In this document: positions 44,819 through 54,075 of the stretch, piece after piece | Position numbering within the stretch: the stretch's first letter is position 1 | How the letters are laid out: every line of letters begins with the position of its first letter | DNA from: an uncultured Roseobacter sp. | GTDB taxonomy: Bacteria; Pseudomonadota; Alphaproteobacteria; Rhodobacterales; Rhodobacteraceae | Direction of reading: 5' to 3' | Assembly (NCBI RefSeq): GCF_947495275.1 | Contig: NZ_CANLYL010000009.1 | Location: 1 to 64,000, forward strand | Length of the DNA: 64,000 nucleotides | Translations under genes and position numbers: made by a program | Notes under the pieces: generated by a model | The model's database searches: none | What the model was told of the DNA's origin: nothing | What the model saw: only the letters and a program-made list of their open reading frames with translations

Positions 44819-45859
44819 ATGAAACATATACTGACCGGGACTTTTCTAGCTGCCTCGCTCGTTGCCGGAAGTGCGCTGGCCGAGGGCGGCGTCATCAAGT
44901 TTGGCCATGACAACAAAACAGACCCTTTTGAAAACCCCGCCCATGCTTGCACGGCCGTGTTCTCAAATCTGGTGACTTCGGGGACAAATGGCAGCGTTAC
45001 AGTTGAAGTGTTCGGGTCGAACCAATTGGGGTCTGCAGCGGAACATGTCCAACAGGTGCGCGATGGGTTGATCCAGGCAACGCTGACATCAACAGGTGCC
45101 CTGGCGAGTTACTACCCGCGCATTGATGTGCTGAACCTGCCCTTTGCGTTCACCGGAAATGCCGCCACATATCCGGTTTTTGATGGTGCCTTCGGCAAGG
45201 CGCTGGCGGCCGATATCGAGGCGGAACTCGGGGATGTTGTGGTCTTGGGGTTCCCGGACACCGGTGGGTTCTTTGCCGTCACCAACTCGCAACGTCCAAT
45301 TGCCAAGCTCGAAGATTTTGACGGTATCCGCATCCGGACCATGACGTTGCCGTCTCATCAGAAAATCGTACAGGCACTTGGTGCCGAGGCTTATCCGCTT
45401 TCATGGGGCGAGGTCTATTCCGGCCTTCAGACCGGCGTGATCGATGGGCAGATGAACCCGGTTCCGATTATTTCCTTCGCGAATTTTGCGGAAGTTCAGC
45501 AGTACCTGACCCTCACCAACCATCTGTTTTCGCCCTATACCTTCATGATCAACCGAGCCTTTTTCGAAGGTCTTTCCGAAAGCGAGCAGGCAACAATTCG
45601 GACAGCGGCAGAAAACTGTGTCACCGCCAGCCGGGGTTTGTCGCGGATCATCGAGGCCTCTGATCGGGGTCTTGCAGGTTTGATGGACAATATTGAGGTC
45701 ACAGCGCTGACAGATGAGCAGCGCGAAAAAATGGCCTCAGTAACCCAACCTGCCTTCAAATCTCACGTGGCGGAAAATCTGGATGCAACCGCCGGCGCAC
45801 TGCTGGGGCAATTCGAACAGGCCGTGGCCGAAGCAAACGCATCGACTTATCTCGACTAG
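44819..45859 (+). CDS. TRAP transporter substrate-binding protein (DctP)
   Basis: 346-aa periplasmic binding protein. Signal peptide MKHILTGTFLAASLVAGSALA. The helix around residue 170 (IRTMTLPSHQKIVQALGAEA, containing the ligand-contacting Arg) and SWGEVYSGLQTGVIDGQMNP are hallmark DctP regions, the arginine implying a carboxylate-bearing ligand. AGGAGAG site upstream. Ligand identity is unknown. Confidence 0.92.
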   Translation: MKHILTGTFLAASLVAGSALAEGGVIKFGHDNKTDPFENPAHACTAVFSNLVTSGTNGSVTVEVFGSNQLGSAAEHVQQVRDGLIQATLTSTGALASYYPRIDVLNLPFAFTGNAATYPVFDGAFGKALAADIEAELGDVVVLGFPDTGGFFAVTNSQRPIAKLEDFDGIRIRTMTLPSHQKIVQALGAEAYPLSWGEVYSGLQTGVIDGQMNPVPIISFANFAEVQQYLTLTNHLFSPYTFMINRAFFEGLSESEQATIRTAAENCVTASRGLSRIIEASDRGLAGLMDNIEVTALTDEQREKMASVTQPAFKSHVAENLDATAGALLGQFEQAVAEANASTYLD

Positions 45860-45871
45860 AACGTGTGGGCA

Positions 45872-45894
45872 TCAGGCGGGTCTTGCCCGCCTGA
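45872..45894 (+). other. hairpin between dctP and M81 gene
   Basis: Perfect 9-bp stem TCAGGCGGG / CCCGCCTGA with loop TCTTG, 12 bases after dctP. A T5 run follows only 9 bases later. Likely attenuates read-through from the abundant transporter transcript into the catabolic genes, or protects the dctP mRNA end. Confidence 0.65.
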
Positions 45895-45936
45895 ACGCTG
45901 GTTTTTGACCTTACCGAACGGATGCAGGAAATGAAC

Positions 45937-47403
45937 ATGCGGATATTCTGTGCGTCGCTGGCGACCGAGACCAATACCTTCTCGCCCCTGCGCACAGATT
46001 TTTCCGATTTCGAGCAGAGTTTCTACGCGGCACCCGGTGAGCATCCTCAAACACCCACGCTTTGCAGTGCGATTTTTCCGGCGCTGCGCACTCGTGCCGC
46101 GACGGATGGTTTTGACTTGGTCGAAGGGACTGCAACCTGGGCCGAACCTGGTGGTCTGATCAACGCCGGTACCTGGCGACGACTACGGGATGAGATTCTG
46201 GCTCAGGTTCGCGCTGCCATGCCATTGGATGGCGTCGTTTTGGGGCTTCACGGTGCCATGATCGCAGAGGGGTGTGTTGATTGCGAAGGCACATTGATCG
46301 AGGAGGTACGTGATATCGTGGGCAGTAAGACGATCATTGGTGTCAGTTTTGATCCCCACAGCCACCTGAGCGACAAACGTGTCCAGAACGCCGATGTGAT
46401 CACCGTGTTCAAGGAATTCCCCCACACGGATTTTGTTGCTGCGGGGGAGGCTTGTGTTGATCTTACCTTGCGCGCCATTCGCAAGGAAATCACCCCTGTC
46501 CTTTCGGTCTTTGATGTCCGGATGATCGAAATCCTCCCGACAAGTCGCCACCCGATGCGCGGTTTCGTCGACAAGATGACGGCGCTCGAAAAAGCTGGCG
46601 AGGTGTTGTCGGTCTCTGCAATTCACGGGTTTATGGCGGGCGACTCCCCTGATTTGGGGGCCAAAATTATTGTAGTGACCGATAATCAACACGCGGACGG
46701 AGACCGGATTGCCGAAGCGTTGGGGAGGGAGCTGTTCTCATTCAGGGGGCAAACCAAACCGGAGTTCATGTCGGCAGAAGCCGCCCTTCGAAAGGCAGGT
46801 GAGGCACCCGCGGGCCCGGTGGTTGTCGCGGATGTCTGGGACAATCCCGGCGGCGGTGTTGCCGGAGATTCCACCTTGGTGTTGCAAGAGGCCATGGCGC
46901 AGAATCTGACCTCGGCGGCATTTGGGACGATTTGGGACCCGATGGCGGTGCGCCTGTGTCATGCAGCCGGAGAGGGTGCTGCGCTAGATCTGCGATTTGG
47001 CGGGAAAACATCTGCCAAGGCGGGTGACCCCATAGATGCGCGGGTCAAAGTCATCCGCAATCAACGCGGCGCGGTTCAGAGTTTTGGCAGCTCGGTTGTG
47101 CCTCTCGGCGATTGCTCGGTCATCCGGCTGGGGGGGATTGACGTGGTATTAAATTCCAATCGAAGCCAGGCATTTTCTCCGGATCTGTTCACGAACCTTG
47201 GCATCGACATTGCTGAAAAGAAGGTTCTGGTGGTCAAATCCACCAACCATTTTCACGGCGCTTTCGCTGAAATTGCATCACAAATCATCTATGCCGCCGT
47301 CGATGGCCCCTATCCAAGTGATCCATCAACAACGCCTTATCAGCGGTTATCCCGTGCGATCTGGCCAATTTGCGACGATCCGCATCAGAGGAAACCAATA
47401 TGA
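45937..47403 (+). CDS. M81 family metallopeptidase (MlrC-like)
   Basis: 488-aa protein of the MlrC/M81 family, named from a microcystin-degradation hydrolase. Typical blocks: ATETNTFSP at the N-terminus, GVSFDPHSHLS with the metal-ligand Asp/His pair, HTDF, and VADVWDNPGGG. The real substrate is unknown; in TRAP/BCCT operons the family probably opens a small amide or cyclic imide rather than peptides. An AGGA site fits the ATG at 45937 best; ATGs at 45931 and 45922 are alternatives. Its stop overlaps the next ATG (ATGA). Confidence 0.88.
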   Translation: MRIFCASLATETNTFSPLRTDFSDFEQSFYAAPGEHPQTPTLCSAIFPALRTRAATDGFDLVEGTATWAEPGGLINAGTWRRLRDEILAQVRAAMPLDGVVLGLHGAMIAEGCVDCEGTLIEEVRDIVGSKTIIGVSFDPHSHLSDKRVQNADVITVFKEFPHTDFVAAGEACVDLTLRAIRKEITPVLSVFDVRMIEILPTSRHPMRGFVDKMTALEKAGEVLSVSAIHGFMAGDSPDLGAKIIVVTDNQHADGDRIAEALGRELFSFRGQTKPEFMSAEAALRKAGEAPAGPVVVADVWDNPGGGVAGDSTLVLQEAMAQNLTSAAFGTIWDPMAVRLCHAAGEGAALDLRFGGKTSAKAGDPIDARVKVIRNQRGAVQSFGSSVVPLGDCSVIRLGGIDVVLNSNRSQAFSPDLFTNLGIDIAEKKVLVVKSTNHFHGAFAEIASQIIYAAVDGPYPSDPSTTPYQRLSRAIWPICDDPHQRKPI

Positions 47404-48455
47404 TTTTTCCTGAAATCGACACGCCAGCAGTTCTTGTTGATCTGGACGTTGCAGAGGCGAATATCGACCGCTTTCAGGCGCATTGTGACGCTTATGGCTT
47501 GGGCCTTCGGCCGCACATCAAGACCCATAAGTTACCGATGCTCGCCAAACGCCAGATCAAGGCCGGGGCCATCGGGATCACCTGTCAGAAGGTCAGTGAA
47601 GCCGAAGCAATGATTGCCGAAGGCGGGATCGAGGACGTCCTGATCACCTTCAATATTCTCGGCTCCGAAAAGCTGGCCCGGTTGAAAGCCTTGGCAGAAA
47701 AGGTACGGGTGAGCGTCGTTGCGGATAACGGTGAAACCGTGGCGGGGCTTGCGGAGGCATTTGCACAGGCGCGTGTACCACTGGCCGTGTTGGTTGAATG
47801 CGATACAGGGGCCGGCCGATGCGGCGTGATGACGCCTGAAGCGGCTTGTGAACTGGCGGTGCAGGTCGGTGCCCAACGCGGGCTGCGTTTCGCGGGTTTG
47901 ATGACATATCCGCCAATTGGAAACGAGGCCGCAGTTCAAGACTGGCTGGTCGCCGCAAAGGCGCTCATCGAAGCCTCGGGGCTGCAGGTGGATGTGATTT
48001 CGAATGGCGGGTCGCCGGGTATGTGGGATGCGCAGAAGGTTTCCGTCGCGACGGAGTATCGCATCGGCACCTATGTTTATAATGACAGATCATTGCAGGA
48101 TCGTGGTGTTTGCACCTGGGATGATTGTGCTCTGAGTGTGCTCGCAACCGTTGTTTCGGTTCCCGCCCGCGACCGCGCCGTGATTGACGCGGGGTCCAAG
48201 GTGCTGACGTCCGATTTGCTTGGGCTCGAAGGGCATGGATATGTTCTGGGTCGCCCGGACGTCAGTGTTGTGGGGTTGTCGGAGGAACATGGTGTCCTGA
48301 CCGCTCAGAGCATTGACCTGACTGTGGGAGAACAAGTCAGGATTATTCCGAACCACTGTTGTGTTGTGAGCAACATGCTGGATGAAGTTCAGCTGATACG
48401 GGGCGGCGCAGTGCTTGGTCCCCATCGTGTGCGTGCCCGTGGTCAGGTCTGGTGA
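47400..48455 (+). CDS. D-serine dehydratase/D-threonine aldolase-fold PLP enzyme (DSD1 family)
   Basis: 351-aa PLP enzyme of fold-type III (alanine-racemase-like barrel). PLP lysine K41 in RPHIKTHK. Near the C-terminus PNHCC places H319 and C321 in an H-x-C pair; as I recall, D-serine dehydratases bind their metal by His and Cys, whereas D-threonine aldolases use His and Asp. This tilts toward elimination on a D-beta-hydroxy amino acid, fitting the RidA gene next door. ATGA overlap with the M81 gene. Confidence 0.88.
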   Translation: MIFPEIDTPAVLVDLDVAEANIDRFQAHCDAYGLGLRPHIKTHKLPMLAKRQIKAGAIGITCQKVSEAEAMIAEGGIEDVLITFNILGSEKLARLKALAEKVRVSVVADNGETVAGLAEAFAQARVPLAVLVECDTGAGRCGVMTPEAACELAVQVGAQRGLRFAGLMTYPPIGNEAAVQDWLVAAKALIEASGLQVDVISNGGSPGMWDAQKVSVATEYRIGTYVYNDRSLQDRGVCTWDDCALSVLATVVSVPARDRAVIDAGSKVLTSDLLGLEGHGYVLGRPDVSVVGLSEEHGVLTAQSIDLTVGEQVRIIPNHCCVVSNMLDEVQLIRGGAVLGPHRVRARGQVW

Positions 48456-48544
48456 TCCTCCTGTTCCGACCAGAGAAGCAGGATACTCGGGTCCATCACT
48501 ACACAACATCGAAATTCAATAACGAACAGAAGGGAAGCAATTTC

Positions 48545-48949
48545 ATGAGCAGCCGAAAAATCGAACGCCTTGGAGATGACAGAACCGGGGCAGGGGGGCA
48601 GGCTCTGCCCTTTGCACCAGCCGTGCGGGCGGGCGATTTCGTCTTCATTTCCGGCCAAGTGGCGATGAACGAGGACGGCGAGATCGAGGCGGGGGGCATC
48701 GAAAGGCAAACCCGAAAGACCATGGAGAACCTGATCGCGGCATTGGCATTGGCCGATTGTACGTTGGATGATATCGCCAAGGTCGGTGTCTGGCTGGATG
48801 ACCCGCGTGATTTCTGGACCTTCAACCGGGTCTATGCCAGCTACTTTCCCAATGGCGGGCCCGCGCGATCCACCGTTCGCTCGCAGATCATGGTCGATGC
48901 TAAAGTCGAGATCGATGCAGTGGTTTATAAACCTCTCGATGGCGGGTAA
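48545..48949 (+). CDS. RidA family protein (enamine/imine deaminase)
   Basis: 134-aa YjgF/RidA protein. The ligand-binding arginine region RSTVRSQIMVDAKVEIDAVV and FVFISGQVAMNEDGEI are diagnostic. RidA hydrolyses reactive enamine/imines such as 2-aminoacrylate, the product of serine dehydration, matching the preceding DSD1-family enzyme. AGGGAAG site before the ATG at 48545; 89 bases after the DSD gene. Confidence 0.9.
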   Translation: MSSRKIERLGDDRTGAGGQALPFAPAVRAGDFVFISGQVAMNEDGEIEAGGIERQTRKTMENLIAALALADCTLDDIAKVGVWLDDPRDFWTFNRVYASYFPNGGPARSTVRSQIMVDAKVEIDAVVYKPLDGG

Positions 48950-49063
48950 GCTCTGACGGCGTGTTTTCCCGCGGGTTTGGCTGCTGATACGCAAAATACT
49001 GTCTGCCTTGCATTCACCGGCCATTCTGCTAGCACCGGCGCAAGACGAATAGGCGAGGCAGAG

Positions 49064-50137
49064 ATGAACGATCTCAAGCAAAAATATTTGGGCCAGATAG
49101 CCGATGCAGCGGACGAGAATGCGCTGGAAGCGATCCGTTTGGCGGCTGTTGGCAAGAAGGGCGAAGTGGCTCTGAAAATGCGAGAGCTCGGCAAGATGAC
49201 CCCGGAAGAACGGCAGGTCGCGGGGCCTGCGCTGAATGCCCTGAAGGACGAGATCAATTCCGCGCTGGCGGCGAAAAAAGCAGGTTTGGCCGATGTAGCT
49301 TTGGATGCGCGTCTGCGGGAGGAATGGCTGGATGTCACCTTGCCGGCGCGAGAGCGACGTCAGGGGACAATCCATCCGATCTCTCAAGTGAGCGAAGAGG
49401 TCACCGCGATTTTTGCCGAGATGGGCTTTTCCGTTGCCGAGGGCCCGCGCATTGACACCGATTGGTATAACTTCGATGCGTTGAATATTCCCGGCCACCA
49501 TCCGGCGCGCGCTGAAATGGATACCTTCTACATGCACCGCGCGGAGGGCGATAATCGGCCGCCGCATGTTTTACGCACACATACGTCCCCGGTGCAAATC
49601 CGATCAATGGAGAAAATGGGTGCGCCTTTGCGGATCATCTGCCCGGGGGGTGTTTATCGCGCGGATTATGACCAGACGCACACGCCGATGTTCCACCAGG
49701 TCGAAGGACTGGCCATCGACAAAGACATCTCCATGGCACACCTGAAATGGGTGCTGGAGGAATTCGTCAAAGCCTATTTCGAGGTAGATGGCGTCGATCT
49801 GCGGTTCCGGGCGTCCCATTTCCCGTTCACCGAACCCTCGGCAGAGGTCGACATCCGCTGTTCGTGGGAAGGCGGCACGCTGAAGGTTGGCGAGGGCGAC
49901 GACTGGCTGGAAATTCTGGGCTCGGGCATGGTGCATCCGAATGTGTTGAAGGCCGGTGGCATTGATCCTGAGGCCTGGCAGGGCTTTGCCTTTGGCATGG
50001 GGATCGACCGGATTGCCATGCTGAAATACGGCGTTCCCGATTTGCGTGCCTTTTTCGATTCCGATCTGCGCTGGCTGCGTCACTACGGGTTTTCCGCGCT
50101 CGACCAGCCAAACCTTCATGGCGGGCTAAGCCGCTAA
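49064..50137 (+). CDS. pheS: phenylalanyl-tRNA synthetase alpha subunit
   Basis: 357-aa class II aminoacyl-tRNA synthetase subunit, charging tRNA-Phe with PheT. N-terminal coiled-coil (residues 1-90), then motif 2 region [15 protein letters not shown] and motif 3 [17 protein letters not shown]. Start [10 protein letters not shown] with an AGGCGAGG site; an in-frame ATG at 48977 is less likely. Separated from pheT by an esterase gene. Confidence 0.96.
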   Translation: MNDLKQKYLGQIADAADENALEAIRLAAVGKKGEVALKMRELGKMTPEERQVAGPALNALKDEINSALAAKKAGLADVALDARLREEWLDVTLPARERRQGTIHPISQVSEEVTAIFAEMGFSVAEGPRIDTDWYNFDALNIPGHHPARAEMDTFYMHRAEGDNRPPHVLRTHTSPVQIRSMEKMGAPLRIICPGGVYRADYDQTHTPMFHQVEGLAIDKDISMAHLKWVLEEFVKAYFEVDGVDLRFRASHFPFTEPSAEVDIRCSWEGGTLKVGEGDDWLEILGSGMVHPNVLKAGGIDPEAWQGFAFGMGIDRIAMLKYGVPDLRAFFDSDLRWLRHYGFSALDQPNLHGGLSR

Positions 50138-50206
50138 ATTTCCGCCATCACGGGTGCTTACACGGATGTGATGTGACACCCGGTTCGGCGTGGGTAAAGT
50201 GCGCGC

Positions 50207-51019
50207 ATGATCTATCGTTTCATTTTCACCGCTTGTTTGCTTTTCTGCGCCCATGCCGTGGTGGCGATGGGTCCCTGGAACAAGGACTGTACCGGTCAGA
50301 CCCCGTGCGTTTTGGGGGACCGCAGTTACCACGTTTTGCCACCCGACGATTGGGATGGTGTGTCGCCGCTGCCGGTGATGTTGCATTTTCATGGCTGGCA
50401 ACGCCAGGGCACGTTGATCGTGCAGCACCAGCGAATTTCCGGTGCCACACGGCGACGTGGCGTGCTGCTGGTTGCCCCCAACGGATTGGGGCGCAGTTGG
50501 GATTTCTGGCATGCAGGCACCGATGACGTGGGTTTTGCGCGTTCGGTGCTGGATGACGTCAGGAAAAACTATCCGATCATCGAAGACCAGATTTTTGTCT
50601 CGGGATATTCCTGGGGCAGCAACATGGCGTGGCGCTTTGTCTGCGAAGACGGCGCGGACGTGGCCGCATTGCTGGCCATTTCGGGCACCCTGCGTCAGAC
50701 CGAAGATTGCGCCACTGCGCCGCGCGAAGTGCGGCAGGTCTATGGTCTGAACGATCAGGTGCTTGATTATCCTTATGGGCCCGAAGGTGAAGAAGATTAC
50801 CCGGTCTATCTGTGGCGCGAAAAATTCGATTGTGCGGAAGGGGTCGCCAACGGGCCGTGGAACGCGCGCGATTTCCTGACCTTTCAGCGTATCGTCTGGG
50901 AGAATTGTGAAACCGGGCGGGTCAGTCTGGATATTCACCCCGGCGGGCATTTCATTCCGCATGGCTGGATCGCCCGGCAATTGGACGAAATTCTGGGTTT
51001 GCCAAACTCCTATCCCTGA
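50207..51019 (+). CDS. secreted LpqC-like esterase / polyhydroxybutyrate depolymerase-like protein
   Basis: 270-aa alpha/beta-hydrolase with signal peptide (MIYRFIFTACLLFCAHAVVA). Nucleophile S135 in SGYSWGS, oxyanion-like LHFHGW and a His near the C-terminus (HPGGHFIPHG). Several Cys could form disulfides in the periplasm. Lies between pheS and pheT. Substrate could be a polyester or feruloyl ester. Confidence 0.82.
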   Translation: MIYRFIFTACLLFCAHAVVAMGPWNKDCTGQTPCVLGDRSYHVLPPDDWDGVSPLPVMLHFHGWQRQGTLIVQHQRISGATRRRGVLLVAPNGLGRSWDFWHAGTDDVGFARSVLDDVRKNYPIIEDQIFVSGYSWGSNMAWRFVCEDGADVAALLAISGTLRQTEDCATAPREVRQVYGLNDQVLDYPYGPEGEEDYPVYLWREKFDCAEGVANGPWNARDFLTFQRIVWENCETGRVSLDIHPGGHFIPHGWIARQLDEILGLPNSYP

Positions 51020-51092
51020 ACGATTAGGTGGCTTTCCCCTCTGATCTCTTTGGGCTATCAGGGCGCGACGCAAACCTGACGCCGGTGACCTG

Positions 51093-53492
51093 ATGAAATT
51101 CACACTCTCCTGGTTGAAAGACCACCTGGACACAAACGCAAGCCTGGACGAAATCGTCTATGCGCTGACAGACCTCGGACTGGAGGTTGAGGGCGTCGAA
51201 GATCGCGGCGCGCGCCTGCGTGACTTTACAATTGGCTACGTGCAATCCGCGGAAAAGCATCCCGATGCTGACCGCCTGCGGGTATGCCAGGTAGAGACTG
51301 ACGAAGGCGTCAAGCAGATCATCTGTGGCGCGCCCAATGCGCGCGAAGGGATCACCGTGGTTGTGGCCAAGCCGGGAGTCTATGTGCCGGGCATCGACAC
51401 GACCATCGGTGTGGGCAAAATTCGCGGGATCGAGAGCTTCGGCATGATGGCTTCCGAACGGGAGATGGAGCTTAGCGAGGAACACGACGGGATCATTGAA
51501 CTGCCCTCCGGCGAAGTGGGCCAGTCCTTTGTAGATTGGCTGGCAGAGAACGATCCGGCCAAGGTCGATCCGGTCATCGAAATTGCAATTACACCGAACC
51601 GCCCGGATGCATTGGGGGTGCGCGGCATCGCGCGTGACCTTGCGGCCCGTGGGCTCGGAAAACTGAAAAAACGCGATGTCGACGCGATCGAAGGGACATT
51701 CCCGTGCCCTGTCACCGTGACCATCGAAGGTGACACGTTGGCGCAATGCCCGGTGTTTTACGGTCGGTTGATCCGTGGTGTGAAGAACGGCCCATCGCCC
51801 GCGTGGTTGCAGGACGCGTTGCGCGCAATCGGGCTGCGTCCGATCTCTTTCCTCGTGGATGTGACCAATTTCTTCACCTACGACCGGAACCGCCCCTTGC
51901 ACGTCTTCGATGCCGACAAGATCGCCGGGAATGCCCTGCGCTTGCATCGCGCCAAGGGCGGCGAAACCCTGATGGGTCTTGATGAAAAGGAATATACCTT
52001 CACCGAAGGCATGACCTTGATTTCTGACGCAGAGGGTGTGGAAAGCATTGGCGGCGTGATGGGCGGGTTGGCTTCCGGATGCACCGAAGAGACGACCAAC
52101 GTCTTCATCGAGGCGGCGTATTTCGACCCCGTGCGCACCGCCTATACCGGACGCGCGCTCAAGATCAATTCGGACGCGCGGTATCGGTTCGAACGGGGCA
52201 TCGACCCGGCCTGGACGCCATATGGCATTGAGCATGCGACGCGGATGATCCTGGACCGCGCGGGGGGTGAGCCATCGGAAGTGATCGTCGCGGGCAAAAT
52301 TCCGGATTGGGACCGCGCCTTCAAGCTGGATGCAGCCCGGGTGCAATCGCTGGTAGGTATGGATATTCCGGAAAGCGAACAGCGTCAGACGCTGACGTCG
52401 CTGGGCTTCATCCTCGAAGGTAATATGGCGCATGTCCCAAGCTGGCGGCCAGACGTTCAAGGCGAAGCGGATCTGGTGGAAGAAGTCGCCCGGATCGCCT
52501 CGCTGACAAAGCTGAAGGGCAAACCACTGCCCCGACTGAGCGACGGCGTGCCCAAACCGATCCTCCTGCCGTTGCAGCGCCGCGAAGCGATTGCGCGGCG
52601 TACCTGCGCAGCACTCGGTTACAACGAATGCGTGACCTACAGTTTCATCGATGAAACCTCCGCCAAGCTCTTTGGCGGCGGGCAGGATGCAACGCGTCTG
52701 GAAAACCCGATCAGCAGCGATATGAGCCACATGCGACCCGCGCTTTTGCCCGGACTGTTGCGGGCTGCGGCACGCAATCAGGCCCGCGGTTTCAACGATC
52801 TGGCGCTGTTTGAGGTAGGCCCGGCATTCCATGGCGGCGAGCCCGGCGAGCAACACCTGCTCGTCAGCGGTTTGCTGGTCGGGCGTACAGGGCCAAAAGA
52901 TGTGCATGGTGCATCGCGTGGCGTTGATGTCTACGACGTCAAGGCCGACGCCGAAGCGATTTTGGCGGCCATCGGCGCACCGGCAAAAACCCAGATTCTA
53001 CGCGGTGCGGCGGAGTGGTGGCACCCGGGACGTCATGGAAAAATCTGCCTGGGACCAAAGAAAGTGCTCGGCATCTTTGGTGAGGTTCATCCGCGTGTGC
53101 TGGCGGCCATGGATGTGAAAGGCCCGGCAATGGCCTTTACACTCTGGCCCGCCGAAGTGCCGATGCCACGCAAATCCGGTGCTTCACGCGGGGCGTTGAA
53201 CATAAGCGATTTGCAGGCGGTGGAGCGTGATTTCGCTTTCGTTGTGGATGCGAGTGTTGACGCTCTGACGTTGGTCAACGCCGCCATGGGGGCGGACAAA
53301 GCGCTGATCGAAGATGTGCGGATCTTCGACGAGTTCATTGGTGGCAGTCTTGGTGAAGGCAAGAAATCTCTCGCTCTGACCGTCCGAATGCAGCCAGTTG
53401 CCGAGACGCTGAAGGACAAGGACATCGAAGCGGTCAGCGCTAAAGTTGTCGAGAAAGTCACCAAGGCAACCGGTGGAACCCTGCGCGGATAA
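51093..53492 (+). CDS. pheT: phenylalanyl-tRNA synthetase beta subunit
   Basis: 799-aa subunit. N-terminal tRNA-binding domain (about 39-150), B3/B4 editing domain (about 205-375), B5 (about 395-470), and C-terminal FDX-ACB anticodon-binding domain (about 705-799). Start MKFTLSWLKDHLDT is the standard PheT beginning. Ends RMQPVAETLKDKDIE...GTLRG as expected. Confidence 0.96.
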   Translation: MKFTLSWLKDHLDTNASLDEIVYALTDLGLEVEGVEDRGARLRDFTIGYVQSAEKHPDADRLRVCQVETDEGVKQIICGAPNAREGITVVVAKPGVYVPGIDTTIGVGKIRGIESFGMMASEREMELSEEHDGIIELPSGEVGQSFVDWLAENDPAKVDPVIEIAITPNRPDALGVRGIARDLAARGLGKLKKRDVDAIEGTFPCPVTVTIEGDTLAQCPVFYGRLIRGVKNGPSPAWLQDALRAIGLRPISFLVDVTNFFTYDRNRPLHVFDADKIAGNALRLHRAKGGETLMGLDEKEYTFTEGMTLISDAEGVESIGGVMGGLASGCTEETTNVFIEAAYFDPVRTAYTGRALKINSDARYRFERGIDPAWTPYGIEHATRMILDRAGGEPSEVIVAGKIPDWDRAFKLDAARVQSLVGMDIPESEQRQTLTSLGFILEGNMAHVPSWRPDVQGEADLVEEVARIASLTKLKGKPLPRLSDGVPKPILLPLQRREAIARRTCAALGYNECVTYSFIDETSAKLFGGGQDATRLENPISSDMSHMRPALLPGLLRAAARNQARGFNDLALFEVGPAFHGGEPGEQHLLVSGLLVGRTGPKDVHGASRGVDVYDVKADAEAILAAIGAPAKTQILRGAAEWWHPGRHGKICLGPKKVLGIFGEVHPRVLAAMDVKGPAMAFTLWPAEVPMPRKSGASRGALNISDLQAVERDFAFVVDASVDALTLVNAAMGADKALIEDVRIFDEFIGGSLGEGKKSLALTVRMQPVAETLKDKDIEAVSAKVVEKVTKATGGTLRG

Positions 53493-53569
53493 TCTGCCGC
53501 GCAAAGTTTCACGGGGTCAAAGCCATTTAACAGGGCGCCACATCTGAACCGCAGCAAAAGGAGAATAAA

Positions 53570-54019
53570 GTGACGTTGAAAGTTTATCTGTCCGGCGAAA
53601 TTCACACTGACTGGCGAGATCAGATCATGTCCGGTGCCGAGGCGCTTGATGTGGCTTTTGACAGCCCGGTGACAGATCACGCAGCAAGTGATGATTGCGG
53701 CGTCGCAATCCTTGGTGCGGAAGACAACAAATACTGGCACGACCACAAGGGCGCGATGGTCAATGCGATCCGGACGCGTAAGGGGATCGCCGATGCCGAC
53801 GTCGTAGTGGTGCGATTTGGAGACCAGTACAAACAGTGGAATGCCGCTTTTGATGCCGGTTATGCATCCGCTTTGGGCAAGTCGCTGATCATATTACATG
53901 GCACGGGTCATGCCCACGCGCTCAAGGAGGTGGACGCGGCGGCCTTGGCTGTGGCGCAAGAACCGTCGCAGGTTGTCGAAATCCTGCGATACGTGTTGAC
54001 CGGCACTTTGCCGGGCTGA
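53570..54019 (+). CDS. YtoQ family protein
   Basis: 149-aa soluble protein starting MTLKVYLSGEIHTDWR. The family resembles nucleoside 2-deoxyribosyltransferases (GAMVNAIRTRKGIADADVVVVRFG), but the true function is unknown. AAAGGAGAAT site. Followed by a 10-bp hairpin. Confidence 0.85.
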   Translation: MTLKVYLSGEIHTDWRDQIMSGAEALDVAFDSPVTDHAASDDCGVAILGAEDNKYWHDHKGAMVNAIRTRKGIADADVVVVRFGDQYKQWNAAFDAGYASALGKSLIILHGTGHAHALKEVDAAALAVAQEPSQVVEILRYVLTGTLPG

Positions 54020-54041
54020 TCGCCGCGGGTATTGCGCCGAG

Positions 54042-54066
54042 CAGGGCGGAGTTGATCTCCGCCCTG
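54042..54066 (+). terminator. hairpin between converging ytoQ and GST genes
   Basis: Perfect 10-bp stem CAGGGCGGAG / CTCCGCCCTG, loop TTGAT, between genes that end 23 bases before it and 10 bases after it. No T-run; probably a bidirectional stop helped by Rho. Confidence 0.55.
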
Positions 54067-54075
54067 GGGCACGTG

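Noticed and set aside
51024-52907. 627-codon minus-strand frame opposite pheT
   Set aside because: Shadow of pheT; no recognisable domain and composition typical of antisense translation.
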